Below are positions 33,519 to 43,339 of a DNA stretch of 48,124 nt, piece by piece; position 1 is the stretch's first letter, and each line of letters starts with the position of its first letter. The stretch covers positions 1-48,124 of the forward strand of contig JALQBC010000088.1 in the NCBI GenBank assembly GCA_023375675.1, read 5' to 3'. This DNA comes from Cytospora piceicola. Lineage: Eukaryota; Ascomycota; Sordariomycetes; Diaporthales; Cytosporaceae. The notes under the pieces are model-generated. The model worked only from the letters and a program-made list of their open reading frames with translations. It did no database searches and was not told the DNA's origin. Made by a program: the position numbers and the translations under genes.

Positions 33519-34295
33519 TATGTATGATCAGTAGTCTCACTTGGTGGGAGAAGTAAGAGAGAAAAAATTCCTGTTTTGCTTTGGGGGGAGAGAAGGTATT
33601 GTTGTTGTATTGTGTTGTTGGTTTGGGTAGCAATGACAATGTTTTGATCAAGATCTTGGGAGTCGGTTTGGACCTTTGGAGGAGGGGCAGTCCCTTCGAA
33701 GGCCAGTCCCGCGCAGGGTTTTTTTGACGGCAGAAAAGCGGCTCTCAACCCTGCCAGCCTGCCAAGTAAGCACACCGCCAGGCCTATTCTAGCGCGCTTG
33801 GCTGGGGTAACTTCAGGGCCTAGATCCCTGTACACTTGGCGGCGGGACCCTGCAGTTACAGATGCTAGTACCCTGTTCCCTGTTTTCCTGCCCCAGAAAA
33901 CTGCAGGGATCAGTTTCCCGGAAGCCAATCTTGGGAGGCTATATTCTACAATTCAAGCCAGACTAACACTACAACACAGTACATACCGGTGATGATCTAT
34001 TACCTCTACATGTCAGCGCTCATAATCCGTGGCCATTACTCGGGGAAGGGGACATACGCGGGCAGATTCACTGGGTATGATATCACATGGCCCAGTTGAC
34101 TTGAGTTCTGAAAGTGAGCCATGGTTTTGGAGACAATTAAATGATTGCCTACTGGTATTGCTTCAAAGGATAGACCATGTCCATAGGTCTTACTTACTAA
34201 ACCAATCACCGAAACACCAATCACCATGCCTCTTTCTCTTTTTTGGGGGAGGGGGAGGGGGTATCATACGTGCCATCGCACTCGCTTTGGTCGGT
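33519..34295. other. Intergenic between PolX and PRMT1 genes (both minus)
   Basis: Promoter and leader of PRMT1 next to its start, with A/G-rich sequence on the plus strand (CT-rich on the coding strand). A G-rich run lies at about 34243-34262. No gene recognised. Confidence 0.5.
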
Positions 34296-36749
34296 CTAAC
34301 ACCACCGTTCATGAGGCTCTCTCCACTTGACGCCCAGAATCTCAAATATCTTCTTCTCGCTCCTACCCTCAATGAGCTCGCCCTCGCTCAGCTTTTGCCT
34401 ACCAGGCCCCCTCATCACATCTTTGTACAGCCCTCGCTGGTTTAGCCTCATCTTCTTCTTCGACGCCAACAGGCGAATGCTCCGGTTGAAGATGTCATTG
34501 CCAGTAAAGTAGATCAAGGCAGCTCCGAACTCGGTCTCGGGAACAAGGAGGAGGTCGATGCGCCTCCACACAGGCCTGTAGTGGTCATTGTCGTTCGAGG
34601 AGCCGGGGATTCGAGGAAGGACGCAGCATCCGTGCCACTTACTCCCGTTGCCATCCTTGTGGTACTTGCTGCCATGTGAAAGGTGCGATGCCAGCTCGGC
34701 CGTCAGGAAGCCCTCTTTGGTCAGGCTCGCGACAAGCCTGTCCAGGAATGGGGTGAGCTCCCCACACGACTTGGTACCTTTCTTGGTAATGATGAAGTCA
34801 ATATCACCCGAGCTGTCTGCACCCCTGCGGTAGCTGCCGCCAATGAGCAGCTCGACATCCTCATCGATGCGAGCAGCTTCCTGCTTGACGTAGTCACCGA
34901 GAGCCGCCACCTCTGCGCGAGGTATGCGCGAGTTCAGATCCTCGTAGTGCTCGAGGCCGACGCGTTGATTCGGTGTGAGATTACCCTTCTGCCGGAGATC
35001 GTCGAGGGTCCTGAAGCCTTGCGCGATCCACTTCTCAGCTGTGGAAGTGCCGACGCCGTAGATACCGAGAAATAATTTGATCACCTGGCTCATGGGGTCA
35101 TTCTGTGCGTATTCCAGTCGCTGAAGACGGTCTGTGTTGACGATCTCCTCAACCTTTGGACCGATACTATCACCGATATACGGCAGCACTTTGGCCTGTT
35201 CGCATGTAGTGACCCTCACTGGATGTCTTGACAGCGTGTTGATGGCCTTTCGGTACGTGTAGGCTCTCCAGCGGTCATTGATCCTCGTGTAGTAGTCCAG
35301 CAATTGCTCAAGCACATTAATGACCTTCGCATTTGGGCCGCCTCCTCTTGATCCTTGGTCTTTAGTCCCGCCTCTGCGGCATGCAAAATTGTTCTCCTGG
35401 TTTGTCTTGGACTTGGTCGGCAGCTTCTTACGTTTCGCTTGCCTCTCACCTTCCGAGCCACTTTGGTAGTCATCGTAGCTACCGTACTTGTCCTCCAATT
35501 TGTTGTGGTCATCATCATCGTCGTCGCGATCTAGACCCTTGAGGTCCATGAAGTCGTTCTTTACGATGTCGATTTGCTGTGACAACTCGTCGTCATAATC
35601 GGGACTGGTCACTTGGTTCCTCGCCTTGGATCTTGGACAAACGTCCCCATTCCCAGCTGAAGCCTGTGATGACATGACGATGTCATGTGCCGCAGTGGCC
35701 TCCACCATCTGTTCTGAAGCTGGTCCCATAACTATTGCTTGGGGGGACTCGCCGCTATCATGATGCGGTGCCGAAGATCTCTCACTGTGTGATGGAGTAG
35801 ACTGTGGGACATAGTTCCACCTATTGGGGTTGTTGGACGGAGCCTTGAGTTCTAGCGATTGCTTTGACGCCTGTGAGGCGACCCGTTCCTGTGGCGGAGG
35901 CGCGACTATGGCCTCTGCGGTCGGGAGGCCTTTAATGCGATACTTCACGTTGTTCGTCGGCAAAAGTTGTTTTCTCGCAATGCTATCGATAGGCCAGTGC
36001 TCTCGAACTATCACCGGATTGTCCTTCCCGAGCACTGTGTCCATGCCTTCCTCGTCCTTGATATCAGCATAGACCAGTTTGTCATCCACGATGACATGAG
36101 TTGCGTCTCCAAGAACTTGAGTCACCACAGCGCCATACCTCTCGGCATGCTCCATTCGATGTCGCCTCAAGGATATCCGGTCACCTGGGATGTAGAAGAG
36201 TCGAAGTCCTCTAAGCCACCTCTGGTCCTGAGGGATCACATTCTCGCGCTTGCGCTTTGCCATGTTGGGTAATGAAGGTTTCTGATTAGAGGACCTAGAC
36301 AACGATGGGGTTGAGACTGGGTTCGTTATGCTGCGCTTCAGACTAGCGATGCCAGAAAGACGTTGATCTTGGCGGGGAGTGTCCTCGACGAAAGAGGTGC
36401 CGACTGGGACTCGTCGCCTATTTTCCCGCTTGTCCTCTTCCAAGATGGAAGGCGTGAGCTCGATGACGGTAGAGCGAGCTGAAGTCGGCGTCGGCGCAGT
36501 ATTCGATCGTTCTATGGTGGTATTTTCCAGAGTCTTGTGTGATGCCGTCAAGTCGATATGTGCAGTTTGGGAAGGCTTGCGACTGTTGATTTTGACCCTG
36601 GCCTGGGCTTGGTTGAAGAACTCGCGACTCCTTTCTCGAACTTCTCGGTCGCTTTGAATTGTTTCATCGTCCCCATCAGACGGGGCGTCCAGAAAGTCGA
36701 GTTGGGCATAGAAAGCCTCTTTGTCTTCCAGAGAGGTGTCGGCAGACAT
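34296..36749 (-). CDS. POL4: Family X DNA polymerase (Pol lambda/Pol4-like) with BRCT domain
   Basis: A gap-filling polymerase of base-excision repair and non-homologous end joining. Single exon, 817 residues. The order is: disordered acidic/basic N-terminus; BRCT domain at about 170-275 (RWLRGLRLFYIPGDRISLRR, AERYGAVVTQVLGDATHVIV); long disordered linker with an Asp-rich run (DRDDDDDDHN); then the polymerase core. The 8-kDa domain has LLDYYTRINDRWRAYTYRKA. The fingers region has GIYGVGTSTAEKWIAQG. The palm has GGSYRRGADSSGDIDF (637-652) with catalytic Asp649, Asp651 and Asp732 (RRIDLLLVP). The thumb has YFTGNDIFNRSIR. The protein ends soon after KIFEILGVKWREPHERW. It is larger than yeast Pol4 (582) because of linker and N-terminal extension. 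It lies about 6 kb from MUS81, another repair gene. Confidence 0.94.
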   Translation of the reverse strand: MSADTSLEDKEAFYAQLDFLDAPSDGDDETIQSDREVRERSREFFNQAQARVKINSRKPSQTAHIDLTASHKTLENTTIERSNTAPTPTSARSTVIELTPSILEEDKRENRRRVPVGTSFVEDTPRQDQRLSGIASLKRSITNPVSTPSLSRSSNQKPSLPNMAKRKRENVIPQDQRWLRGLRLFYIPGDRISLRRHRMEHAERYGAVVTQVLGDATHVIVDDKLVYADIKDEEGMDTVLGKDNPVIVREHWPIDSIARKQLLPTNNVKYRIKGLPTAEAIVAPPPQERVASQASKQSLELKAPSNNPNRWNYVPQSTPSHSERSSAPHHDSGESPQAIVMGPASEQMVEATAAHDIVMSSQASAGNGDVCPRSKARNQVTSPDYDDELSQQIDIVKNDFMDLKGLDRDDDDDDHNKLEDKYGSYDDYQSGSEGERQAKRKKLPTKSKTNQENNFACRRGGTKDQGSRGGGPNAKVINVLEQLLDYYTRINDRWRAYTYRKAINTLSRHPVRVTTCEQAKVLPYIGDSIGPKVEEIVNTDRLQRLEYAQNDPMSQVIKLFLGIYGVGTSTAEKWIAQGFRTLDDLRQKGNLTPNQRVGLEHYEDLNSRIPRAEVAALGDYVKQEAARIDEDVELLIGGSYRRGADSSGDIDFIITKKGTKSCGELTPFLDRLVASLTKEGFLTAELASHLSHGSKYHKDGNGSKWHGCCVLPRIPGSSNDNDHYRPVWRRIDLLLVPETEFGAALIYFTGNDIFNRSIRLLASKKKMRLNQRGLYKDVMRGPGRQKLSEGELIEGRSEKKIFEILGVKWREPHERWC

Positions 36750-37345
36750 GATGTGTTGTTTAGGTAGTTCCTGTGAAGGCGGCAGTGCCTAAAGGACGGT
36801 CGTAGCGGTTGACGAGGCAAGTGTGTGGTATGTGCTTTGGTGGGCTCAAATATCTATCGGCTCCCAAGTTCTCTACATAGATGCTTCAGTGGACCGTTGT
36901 AAGATGTATTACAAAAAGTGAAAATAAAATCACTTCCATATGGAAGCTCTAAGTTGTTGCCTATGTCCAAATTGGGAAGGTTGCAAACGGCGACCCAGAT
37001 AAATTACAAGGGGTCCCCAAATGCTTCATGGGGTACCCTAACCCTGACCTGAATTGTCGCATCCCCTCCCCTACTTGACTTGACCCAACACACCTGGAAA
37101 GTCCGAAGACTTCATATTACATAGTAGGTATCTATGAGAGCTCACAGCTGACGCAGTAATATTTGGGGTCAAAGATAAACCTAAGGATCCGGAAAATGAT
37201 CTGTATTTACTTTACTTTGTGCACAAACCTCATACCAGTAAGATACCGGTAACACGCTCTTTATGTGAGGAAGTAAATATTCCGATTCCACGACTACATG
37301 CACGTCAACCCGGATTACATATGGAATTCATATCTAGATATACTT

Positions 37346-37450
37346 AACTCCATTACATCCGAAACTTACTAACCAATTTTAACTCCATTGCATCCGAGCC
37401 TTACTTACTAATTTCAACTCCATTAAACCCGAGCCTGATTACGATTCCCA
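37346..37450 (+). repeat. 35-bp tandem repeat, about three diverged units
   Basis: Units begin at 37346, 37381 and 37416, each with aactccatt followed by a rich-in-purine centre (catccgagcc in the middle copy) and ttactaa-type ends. The first two units are exactly 35 bp; the third diverges after about 20 bp. Confidence 0.85.
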
Positions 37451-37650
37451 ATCCCATTCCACACAGACATAGAGTAGGTAGGGGGGTTAATTACCACGAT
37501 GGTCGTCGAGAACGTGTTTTTCCGGGTCTATCAATGTCTGCAATTTGTAATATGGTGTTCCTGAATCTTTCAATAGGTAATGGACTACTCCGGGCCTGCT
37601 TTTCCGATTCCCTCTGGCCAGAAGAGTGACACTTGCACCTTGGTCCTGCC

Positions 37651-37661
37651 ATATATATATA
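37651..37661 (+). promoter_or_regulatory. TATA element of the MFS transporter gene
   Basis: ATATATATATA, about 100 bases upstream of the ATG at 37761. It lies inside the longer open frame that begins at 37626, which argues that the 37761 ATG is the true start. Confidence 0.5.
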
Positions 37662-37760
37662 GGTCTACGTGAGTGCCAACATATTGTGACTTGGTTAGCA
37701 AGCTACATACTCTCCCGGTTTATTCATTTCACTCATCGTTGTATCAACCTTGGAGCACCA

Positions 37761-39488
37761 ATGCCTACTGCTAGAATGTCAATACCGGTGGACAGCGTAT
37801 CGCATAGCCAACCAGACCGGCACCCGGTCAACACGACAACCCAGAGCAGTGCAGAACACAGCGGCCGTGAGAAAGCGGACGCCAAACAGAGACTGGCCCT
37901 AGAGGGAGCCGCAACGGGGCCAGAGGACAAGAGCAGAACAATACACGGCGTTCGCTGGGTCATCATTTGCATTGCACTCTACATCACCTGCTTCCTTTAC
38001 GGCCTCGACAACACAATCGCAGCAGACGTCCAAGGCTCCGTGACCGCAGCCTTTGGCCATGTCGAGCAACTCTCCTGGATCGGGACTGGCTTCCCATTGG
38101 GTTCTGTATGCGTCATCCTCTTGCTCGGGACCCTTTACAGTACTTTCAACATCAAATGGGTCTTCATTGCCACCGTAATACTCTTCGAAGCCGGCTCAGC
38201 CCTTTGTGGTGCTGCCCCAACCATGACCGCCCTCATAATTGGTCGTGTCATCGCCGGTGCTGGGGGCAGTGGCATCTACCTCGGCTCACTACAATACTTT
38301 GCAGTCATGACCACGGAAAAGGAACGGGGCTTCTACATGTCCTTAATTGGCGCCTTCTGGGGCCTTGGGGCGGTTTTGGGGCCTCTCATCGGAGGCGCAT
38401 TTTCCGTGTCCTCGGCAACCTGGCGCTGGGCCTTCTACATCAACCTGGTACTTGGCGCCGTCTCGGCCCCGGCCTTCATATTCTGCCTTCCATCCATTCA
38501 TCCCACGCAAGGTGTCGGCATCCGAGCCCGGTTGGCTCGTATCGACTTTCTCGGCTTCGTCCTCGGCGCCGGCACCTGGGTCAGTTTTCTCCTGGCCTTT
38601 ACAATGGCAGGTGGCGAATGGCCTTGGGACGACGGACGTACAATCGCCACATTTGTTGTATTTGGTGTGGCTTTCATCCTCTATGTGTTGCAGCAGTACT
38701 TCGCCTTCTTGACCACTACCACCCAGCGGGCCTTCCCTGCCCATCTGCTGCGTGACCGCACGCATGTACTCCTGTACATAGTGACAGCAGCCGGCACGAC
38801 GACACTTTATGTTGTCGTCTACTACATCCCCATCTACTTCCAGTTCGTCAATAACGATCAAGCTCTCATGGCGGCTGTACGCCTGCTCCCCTTTATCGTC
38901 ATCGCCGTGGCGGTGAACCTCGTTTCGGGATCTCTTCTCCATTACATCAAGGTCTACATGGTCATCTACATCATAGCCGGCGTCTTCCTGGTGGCCGGCG
39001 GCGGGCCGCTGGTAGTTTACCTCGACCCCAGCTCCGGGACGGGCACCATCTACGGCTTGACGGTGCTCGTTGCCGTGGGCAGCGGCCTGTCCATGGTGAC
39101 CGGGTACACAGTCGCTACGCTGACCACGAGGCCCGAGGACGCGGGCGCCGGGCTCAGCTTGCAAAACGTCTCACAGATCGGCGGCCAGGTCATTGCGCTC
39201 GCCGTCGCGGGGCAGATCTACCAGTCGACGGCCGTCAGGAACCTGTCGGCGGTCTTGGCTGGCAATGGGTTCTCGGAGCAGGAGATCCGGAGCGCGGTAG
39301 CGGGCGCCCAGAGCACCTTGTTCGAAAAGCTGGACGGGGAGCTGCGTGACAAAGCAATCGTGGCCGTCACCGGTGCGATGCAGATGACCTTTGTGCTGGT
39401 ACCTGTGGCCGGGGGCGTCATGCTGATCTCTGCCTTGTGCATGAAGCGGGAGAAGCTTTTCGGGAAGGTTGTCGCTGTTGGTGGTTGA
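37761..39488 (+). CDS. MFS drug/efflux transporter, 14-TM DHA2 type
   Basis: A proton-coupled major facilitator of the 14-helix DHA2 group, the class that holds fungal multidrug and secondary-metabolite exporters. Single exon, 575 residues from the ATG at 37761 (context accaATGCC); an open frame extends 45 codons upstream across the TATA element and is discarded. About 65 hydrophilic residues precede the first helix. The D1 motif reads LYGLDNTIAADVQGSV. Motif C in helix 5 is GAVLGPLIGGAFS, as in antiporters. A signature LSLQNVSQIGGQ-type segment follows helix 13. Motif A is weak (LLLGTLYSTFNIKW), as in aflT-like members. Substrate cannot be told from sequence, and no biosynthetic cluster is adjacent. 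It is the last clear protein gene before the repeat-rich right end. Confidence 0.9.
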   Translation: MPTARMSIPVDSVSHSQPDRHPVNTTTQSSAEHSGREKADAKQRLALEGAATGPEDKSRTIHGVRWVIICIALYITCFLYGLDNTIAADVQGSVTAAFGHVEQLSWIGTGFPLGSVCVILLLGTLYSTFNIKWVFIATVILFEAGSALCGAAPTMTALIIGRVIAGAGGSGIYLGSLQYFAVMTTEKERGFYMSLIGAFWGLGAVLGPLIGGAFSVSSATWRWAFYINLVLGAVSAPAFIFCLPSIHPTQGVGIRARLARIDFLGFVLGAGTWVSFLLAFTMAGGEWPWDDGRTIATFVVFGVAFILYVLQQYFAFLTTTTQRAFPAHLLRDRTHVLLYIVTAAGTTTLYVVVYYIPIYFQFVNNDQALMAAVRLLPFIVIAVAVNLVSGSLLHYIKVYMVIYIIAGVFLVAGGGPLVVYLDPSSGTGTIYGLTVLVAVGSGLSMVTGYTVATLTTRPEDAGAGLSLQNVSQIGGQVIALAVAGQIYQSTAVRNLSAVLAGNGFSEQEIRSAVAGAQSTLFEKLDGELRDKAIVAVTGAMQMTFVLVPVAGGVMLISALCMKREKLFGKVVAVGG

Positions 39489-40952
39489 TAGAAGAGCCGG
39501 GCTGGGAAAGATCAACGTTGGTTCATGTTTCTGGAAGATGAAGTGAGTAAAATCATATAGTCACATAGCCTTGGATCAATATTGGCAGCGCATAATAGAG
39601 AGGAGATAGACATAGAGATAAAGCGAGCAAGCTAGTACCATCGGAGAGCCGGTTGAGAGCGTTCGCGAGAGGCTCGATGGAACCAAGTGGTCATGTGGAA
39701 TGTTCCTAATAGAAACTCATGTACCCACAATCATTTTTAAATAGTTTTATAAAATCGCGGGTCAATCAGATTGAAGTATACTATGTATCTATATCCAAGC
39801 ATCGAGGGCATCGAGGCTTGAGCTATAGTCCAAGGTGCCATCGCAGGTTCATCTCCACTGCTCCAGGAAAATATCTCCTCCGGTAAGAAGAAGAGTAGGC
39901 ATATCTGCGGGAATAGACGACACCTAATCTAATAGTCACTCCTTTAAACTTTATTGCCCTAGATATCAAAGAGTATGTTCCAGTGCACGACTGAAGGCGT
40001 GTGAAACTACGCCGAGATAGTTAGCGTTATGTAAAAGTTCCCCTGCACATTTGCAACCGCAACGGGGCCAAGATTGTCGCCGAGTGAAAGTAGAAATATC
40101 CAGAATATGCTACTTTATTCTTCAATTATGTCTAGGTTCCTCAACTCTTCTGCCAGCTTCAACTCTTCCTTTATAGATTTCCCTCCAAATCTTACTTCTT
40201 CCAGTTGTATATTTGGGAGTTGATTCCGAATTTATCATCTTCTTTACTGTGCCATCCAGTGCTTCCGGCTTCATGATCTCTTCGATCTTCATGTAGGGCC
40301 CACGTGTCCATCATCTCCTCAGATTTGACAGGATCCGCAGTCTCTCTTTTCTGATATCTCTCAAAGTCGCCTGCAAAATCTGTGACGCAGTTCAGGGCTC
40401 CGGGTACTCGACGCAGTCCTGGACCATGAGGCGGGCAGGTGATGATGGGTCCTACCTAGGTATACCTAGGTACTGACTAACTTCCGACTGCAGTGTGGCG
40501 CGCATCCCAGATCGAATAACTTAATTCCAGCCTGCACTATACCCACCCAATCCAATTTACTGTTTTTTATTTTCTATAATTCCCCCTTTGGACACGATCC
40601 GAATTTCAGGGGCAGCTTCGGACCAGGAGAGCCTTGGAACAGAAGTAGACTTACACTAACCCTAACCCGAAATATTCAGGTATTCTTGGCTTCACACTGG
40701 AAATACCCCGAGTGGATTCTACCGTCCTGGCTCGACTGCATGTGAAAACAAATGAGCACCACGCAGTACTAACAAGAGGTCATGCACAGCTGCCGTGGAA
40801 GTATGCGGTGCTTTTGAGGCTGAATGGCTTGAGCTGCCAGAGCCACAGTCACCGACCGTCGAACTGGGACTCTCCTACTGTACACATGCCCAGGTTTCCT
40901 TACCCAATCTAACTCTCGACAACAGACATACACAAAATACAGATACGGGCCG

Positions 40953-41007
40953 GGATGCCGAATCCGATTCCGATGCCGATGCCAATGCCAATGCCAATGC
41001 GAACGCG
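40953..41007 (+). repeat. Degenerate GATGCC/AATGCC hexamer repeat
   Basis: About nine hexamers of the RATGCC/GATTCC kind in tandem; both GATGCC and AATGCC versions are present in blocks. Confidence 0.8.
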
Positions 41008-41482
41008 AGAGTCAGCATCGACATCGCTGACAGACCTCACGCTCCCGGCGCACATTATTGAGGAAAGGTACCCCACATACTGTGACCCGCGATTTCTCTT
41101 GACTTTATGATTATCTGGATGGCGCCTGGGTTTCTTGCTAAAAGAACCACCACCACGTACTTGTTGGAGTATTGCTCAATAAAATGTCACATCCAAATAC
41201 AGTCAGCGCACTGAGTGGCAGGACACTAGGTCTCATGTGCGACGGTGATATCAACGATAATATATGTATAGAACTGTGACACAGTGTAATTTAAAACAAC
41301 TTAGGCCAGACTGATATCAGTCACATAATGGCATACGGTACAAAGCACATGCCAACCGGCATATATAAGCGTTGAATAGGGCAGTATAAATAGCCAACTA
41401 TCACTATAGTATTACATATGTAGCCAATAGTCGACCTCGGGGCCATGCGAACTGCACCCGCAACCATCCAAAGTGCGCCATA

Positions 41483-41528
41483 CAAGATTGTACTACGGAC
41501 AGGTTACATCTTCTGTTGTACAATCTTG
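41483..41528. repeat. Inverted repeat, 11-bp arms
   Basis: Arms CAAGATTGTAC (41483-41493) and GTACAATCTTG (41518-41528) are perfect reverse complements around a 24-nt loop. Confidence 0.85.
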
Positions 41529-41607
41529 CGTCCTACCCTAATTATATACTATCACACGAGTAAACCAAAAAGGAAGGCTACATGTATGTGATATATAACC
41601 AGGGTGC

Positions 41608-41612
41608 AAAAA
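41608..41612 (-). terminator. RNA polymerase III T-run terminator
   Basis: Five T on the minus strand, two bases beyond the 3' end of the tRNA-Asp gene, as expected for polymerase III termination. Confidence 0.7.
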
Positions 41613-41614
41613 GC

Positions 41615-41710
41615 TCTCTCGCCGGGAATTGAACCCGGGTCCCAAGCGAGTTGCAACACTCCGAAGAGATTATTGACAAGCTTGTATACTGACCACTATA
41701 CTACGAAAGA
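41615..41710 (-). tRNA. tRNA-Asp (anticodon GTC) with 25-nt intron
   Basis: On the minus strand all arms fold. The acceptor TCTTTCG pairs with CGAGAGA. The D-arm is GTAT-AGTGGTCA-GTAT. The anticodon stem CAAGC pairs with GCTTG. The T-arm CCGGG-TTCAATT-CCCGG follows a 4-nt variable region. The anticodon loop reads TTGTCA then C, interrupted after position 37 by a 25-nt intron at 41649-41673, the canonical position for nuclear tRNA introns. Anticodon GTC is at plus 41675-41677. The A and B boxes are intact and a T5 terminator follows. It is an apparently functional single-copy gene in a gene-poor region; the anticodon stem sequence differs from the CCCGC..GCGGG usual in eukaryotic tRNA-Asp, so it may be a diverged copy. 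Confidence 0.88.
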
Positions 41711-42880
41711 CGTTGTTTAACTGACTCGATTTTGATCGAGTGTAGTTTGGTGGATTGTTGTGGAATTCAGGTGGATAGGAGTGCTATATAGCGTGTAAAA
41801 GCTTGCTTGGAATGTGGACCTATGGGATCGTAAGGGTTAGGGTCAGACCGTCACCACCTAACTGCTGGTTAGGTTCTCTCCTTACCTCAGACAGTCTTAA
41901 ATCTGCTAGCCTAGGGTCACCGAGAGAATTTTAAATTAAAATGTTTTCATGGTGGCCGAGCGGTATGCAAACTTTTGTAAAAGCGAGTAAAGGGAGAGGA
42001 AGCTGTGTGAAAGCGTGTCAGTAACGTTTTTGAGTGTCGATGGTATCGGGCAGATAACACCCACGGGTACCCTAGGGTATGCAGTAGTATCGTGTGCATC
42101 CAATATGTTCCAAGCTTTTTTTTACATGCGTACTACCAAAACCATCCGTGGAGACCAGTTGACAGCTCAGTCTTCCTGCATCATGAATTCCCTCAAGTAA
42201 ATGTGCCTTGCCGATCAATCGTTGCCGCATAAACACCAGCTGCCCAGGTGGCTCTGGGTGACCGGTATGTATCCTTTCAGATTAAAGCCGCATGCCCTTG
42301 TCGGTATCCCGCACATGTATACATCGTTCCAAATCCATTGCTCCAGAAATGACTAGACACTCAATTATAGAAGAACTCAAATGCCTCCTCAAGAGCCTTG
42401 AAGGGCTGCGAGGACCATAACGGAGCCATGCTGAGGACGCCTGTGGAGGTAGATTGGCGATGTAGGCGGAACGTGTCTGTGTGTAGTGAGCTTTATATAC
42501 CCTAGGGTATGTGTTTAATTAGGCAATGAACAGAGTCGAATACTGGTTTCCCCTCGGTAATAAGGGAATACGGCTGTAGGTGTACATAAAAGAAGGTTGC
42601 ACAGTCTTCACTACGCTGATCACATGTGTAGATATTGTTCTATTCAGGTGTAAAGTGTGGCTTAATGGATAGCAGGTAATTACAGATATATTGCAGGATA
42701 TATGCACTGGCGCCAAAAGCATATCCCAGCATGATGCCTCCCAACAGGCTTTGCCTTTGAACCAACGAGTTTCACAATATGGTCGTTGCCCTGTCGCTAC
42801 TTCATTTATCTCAAATCTACCACATATCTTAACAAGCTATAATTCGCTAGGTCCCCTTACCTTTCTTCTACCTCACAGCC
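41711..42880. other. Gene-poor region with tRNA fragment
   Basis: No protein gene recognised. It holds a tRNA 5'-half-like element near 41950, telomere-like aagggttagggtc at about 41829, and two copies of the palindrome accctagggtat (about 42067 and 42498). Confidence 0.5.
41948..41972 (+). other. tRNA-Leu/Ser-like 5' fragment with A box
   Basis: The string atggtggccgagcggtatgc contains TGGCCGAGCGG, a perfect polymerase III A box and the usual D-arm of class II tRNAs (Leu, Ser). No anticodon arm or T-arm follows, so it is a fragment, not a gene. Confidence 0.4.
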
Positions 42881-43162
42881 TCAGTCGGCCTCCACCTCGT
42901 CCCCATGTTTCACATCCCCGCCCTGATCGGGCAGAAGTTGCATCCCGGCATCATGAAACCGTGGCAAGCCCTTGGTCACGACCGTCCCTCCGCTTCCGCG
43001 AAGCCGCTCCATCAGCCACGGGCCCATCCCATCCCAGATCATTGTCCTGACCTTTAGCCCTCGCAGCCGCCGCAGATTCCTATCCCCCAGCTCCTCGGCA
43101 AGCGCCCGCCCGATATCCATATAAATCTCATATATAAACCTCCAGTCGACATCCTCCTTCAT
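42881..43162 (-). CDS. Small GC-rich ORF, gene remnant or short protein
   Basis: A 93-codon ATG-started ORF on the minus strand, GC-rich and coding-like, embedded in AT-rich sequence less than 200 bases from the satellite array. It reads EDVDWRFIYEIYMDIGRALA at the start, then ELGDRNLRRLRGLKVRT, IWDGMGPWLMERLRGSG, and ends in an acidic tail. There are no introns, signal peptide or known domain that I recognise. The abrupt GC drop on both sides suggests a surviving piece of a larger gene, cut by the repeats or eroded around. It could equally be a complete small gene. The upstream (43163-43200) has little promoter-like sequence besides TATATA. Confidence 0.4.
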   Translation of the reverse strand: MKEDVDWRFIYEIYMDIGRALAEELGDRNLRRLRGLKVRTMIWDGMGPWLMERLRGSGGTVVTKGLPRFHDAGMQLLPDQGGDVKHGDEVEAD

Positions 43163-43339
43163 TCCTTTATATACGTAAGCTCTATCTTATTTAGCAGTTA
43201 TACGGTTAGTCTTTTTTACCTATAAAACGTCTATATACTAATAGCCTATTAGCTAATAACGATTTACGCCTATAAAACAACTAAGTACTAACAGATAATA
43301 TATATTAGCTATTAAGCTTTTATTTTACTACTTACTATG
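43163..43339. other. AT-rich edge of the repeat array
   Basis: About 180 bases of very AT-rich DNA with two copies of a cctataaaac motif and many ttagctatta strings that resemble the satellite inside the array. It differs from the linker that precedes the second unit, so it marks the array edge. Confidence 0.6.

Larger units (their letters stand above)
36750..37760. other. Divergent intergenic region PolX/MFS, AT-rich
   Basis: AT-rich spacer with a 35-bp tandem repeat at 37346-37450, a telomere-like ccctaaccctg snippet at about 37035, and a TATA element before the MFS gene. No gene recognised. Confidence 0.55.
39489..41607. other. Gene-poor AT-richer region
   Basis: No convincing protein gene. 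It contains a doubled TACCTAGGTA-type palindrome at about 40454-40471, telomere-like ctaaccctaacccg at about 40656, a degenerate GATGCC/AATGCC hexamer repeat at 40953-41007, TATA-like strings near 41353 and 41385 with no gene after them, and an 11-bp-arm inverted repeat at 41483-41528. Confidence 0.5.

Noticed and set aside
37626..37760. Longer N-terminus for the MFS transporter
   Set aside because: The extension spans the TATA element and lacks coding character. The ATG at 37761 has a better context and gives the usual hydrophilic N-terminus.
38343..39164. 273-codon minus-strand ORF antisense to the MFS gene
   Set aside because: The plus strand encodes an intact 14-helix transporter; the antisense frame is only open because of codon bias.
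37761..39488. Secondary-metabolite cluster around the MFS transporter
   Set aside because: No synthase, P450 or cluster regulator is present in the neighbourhood.
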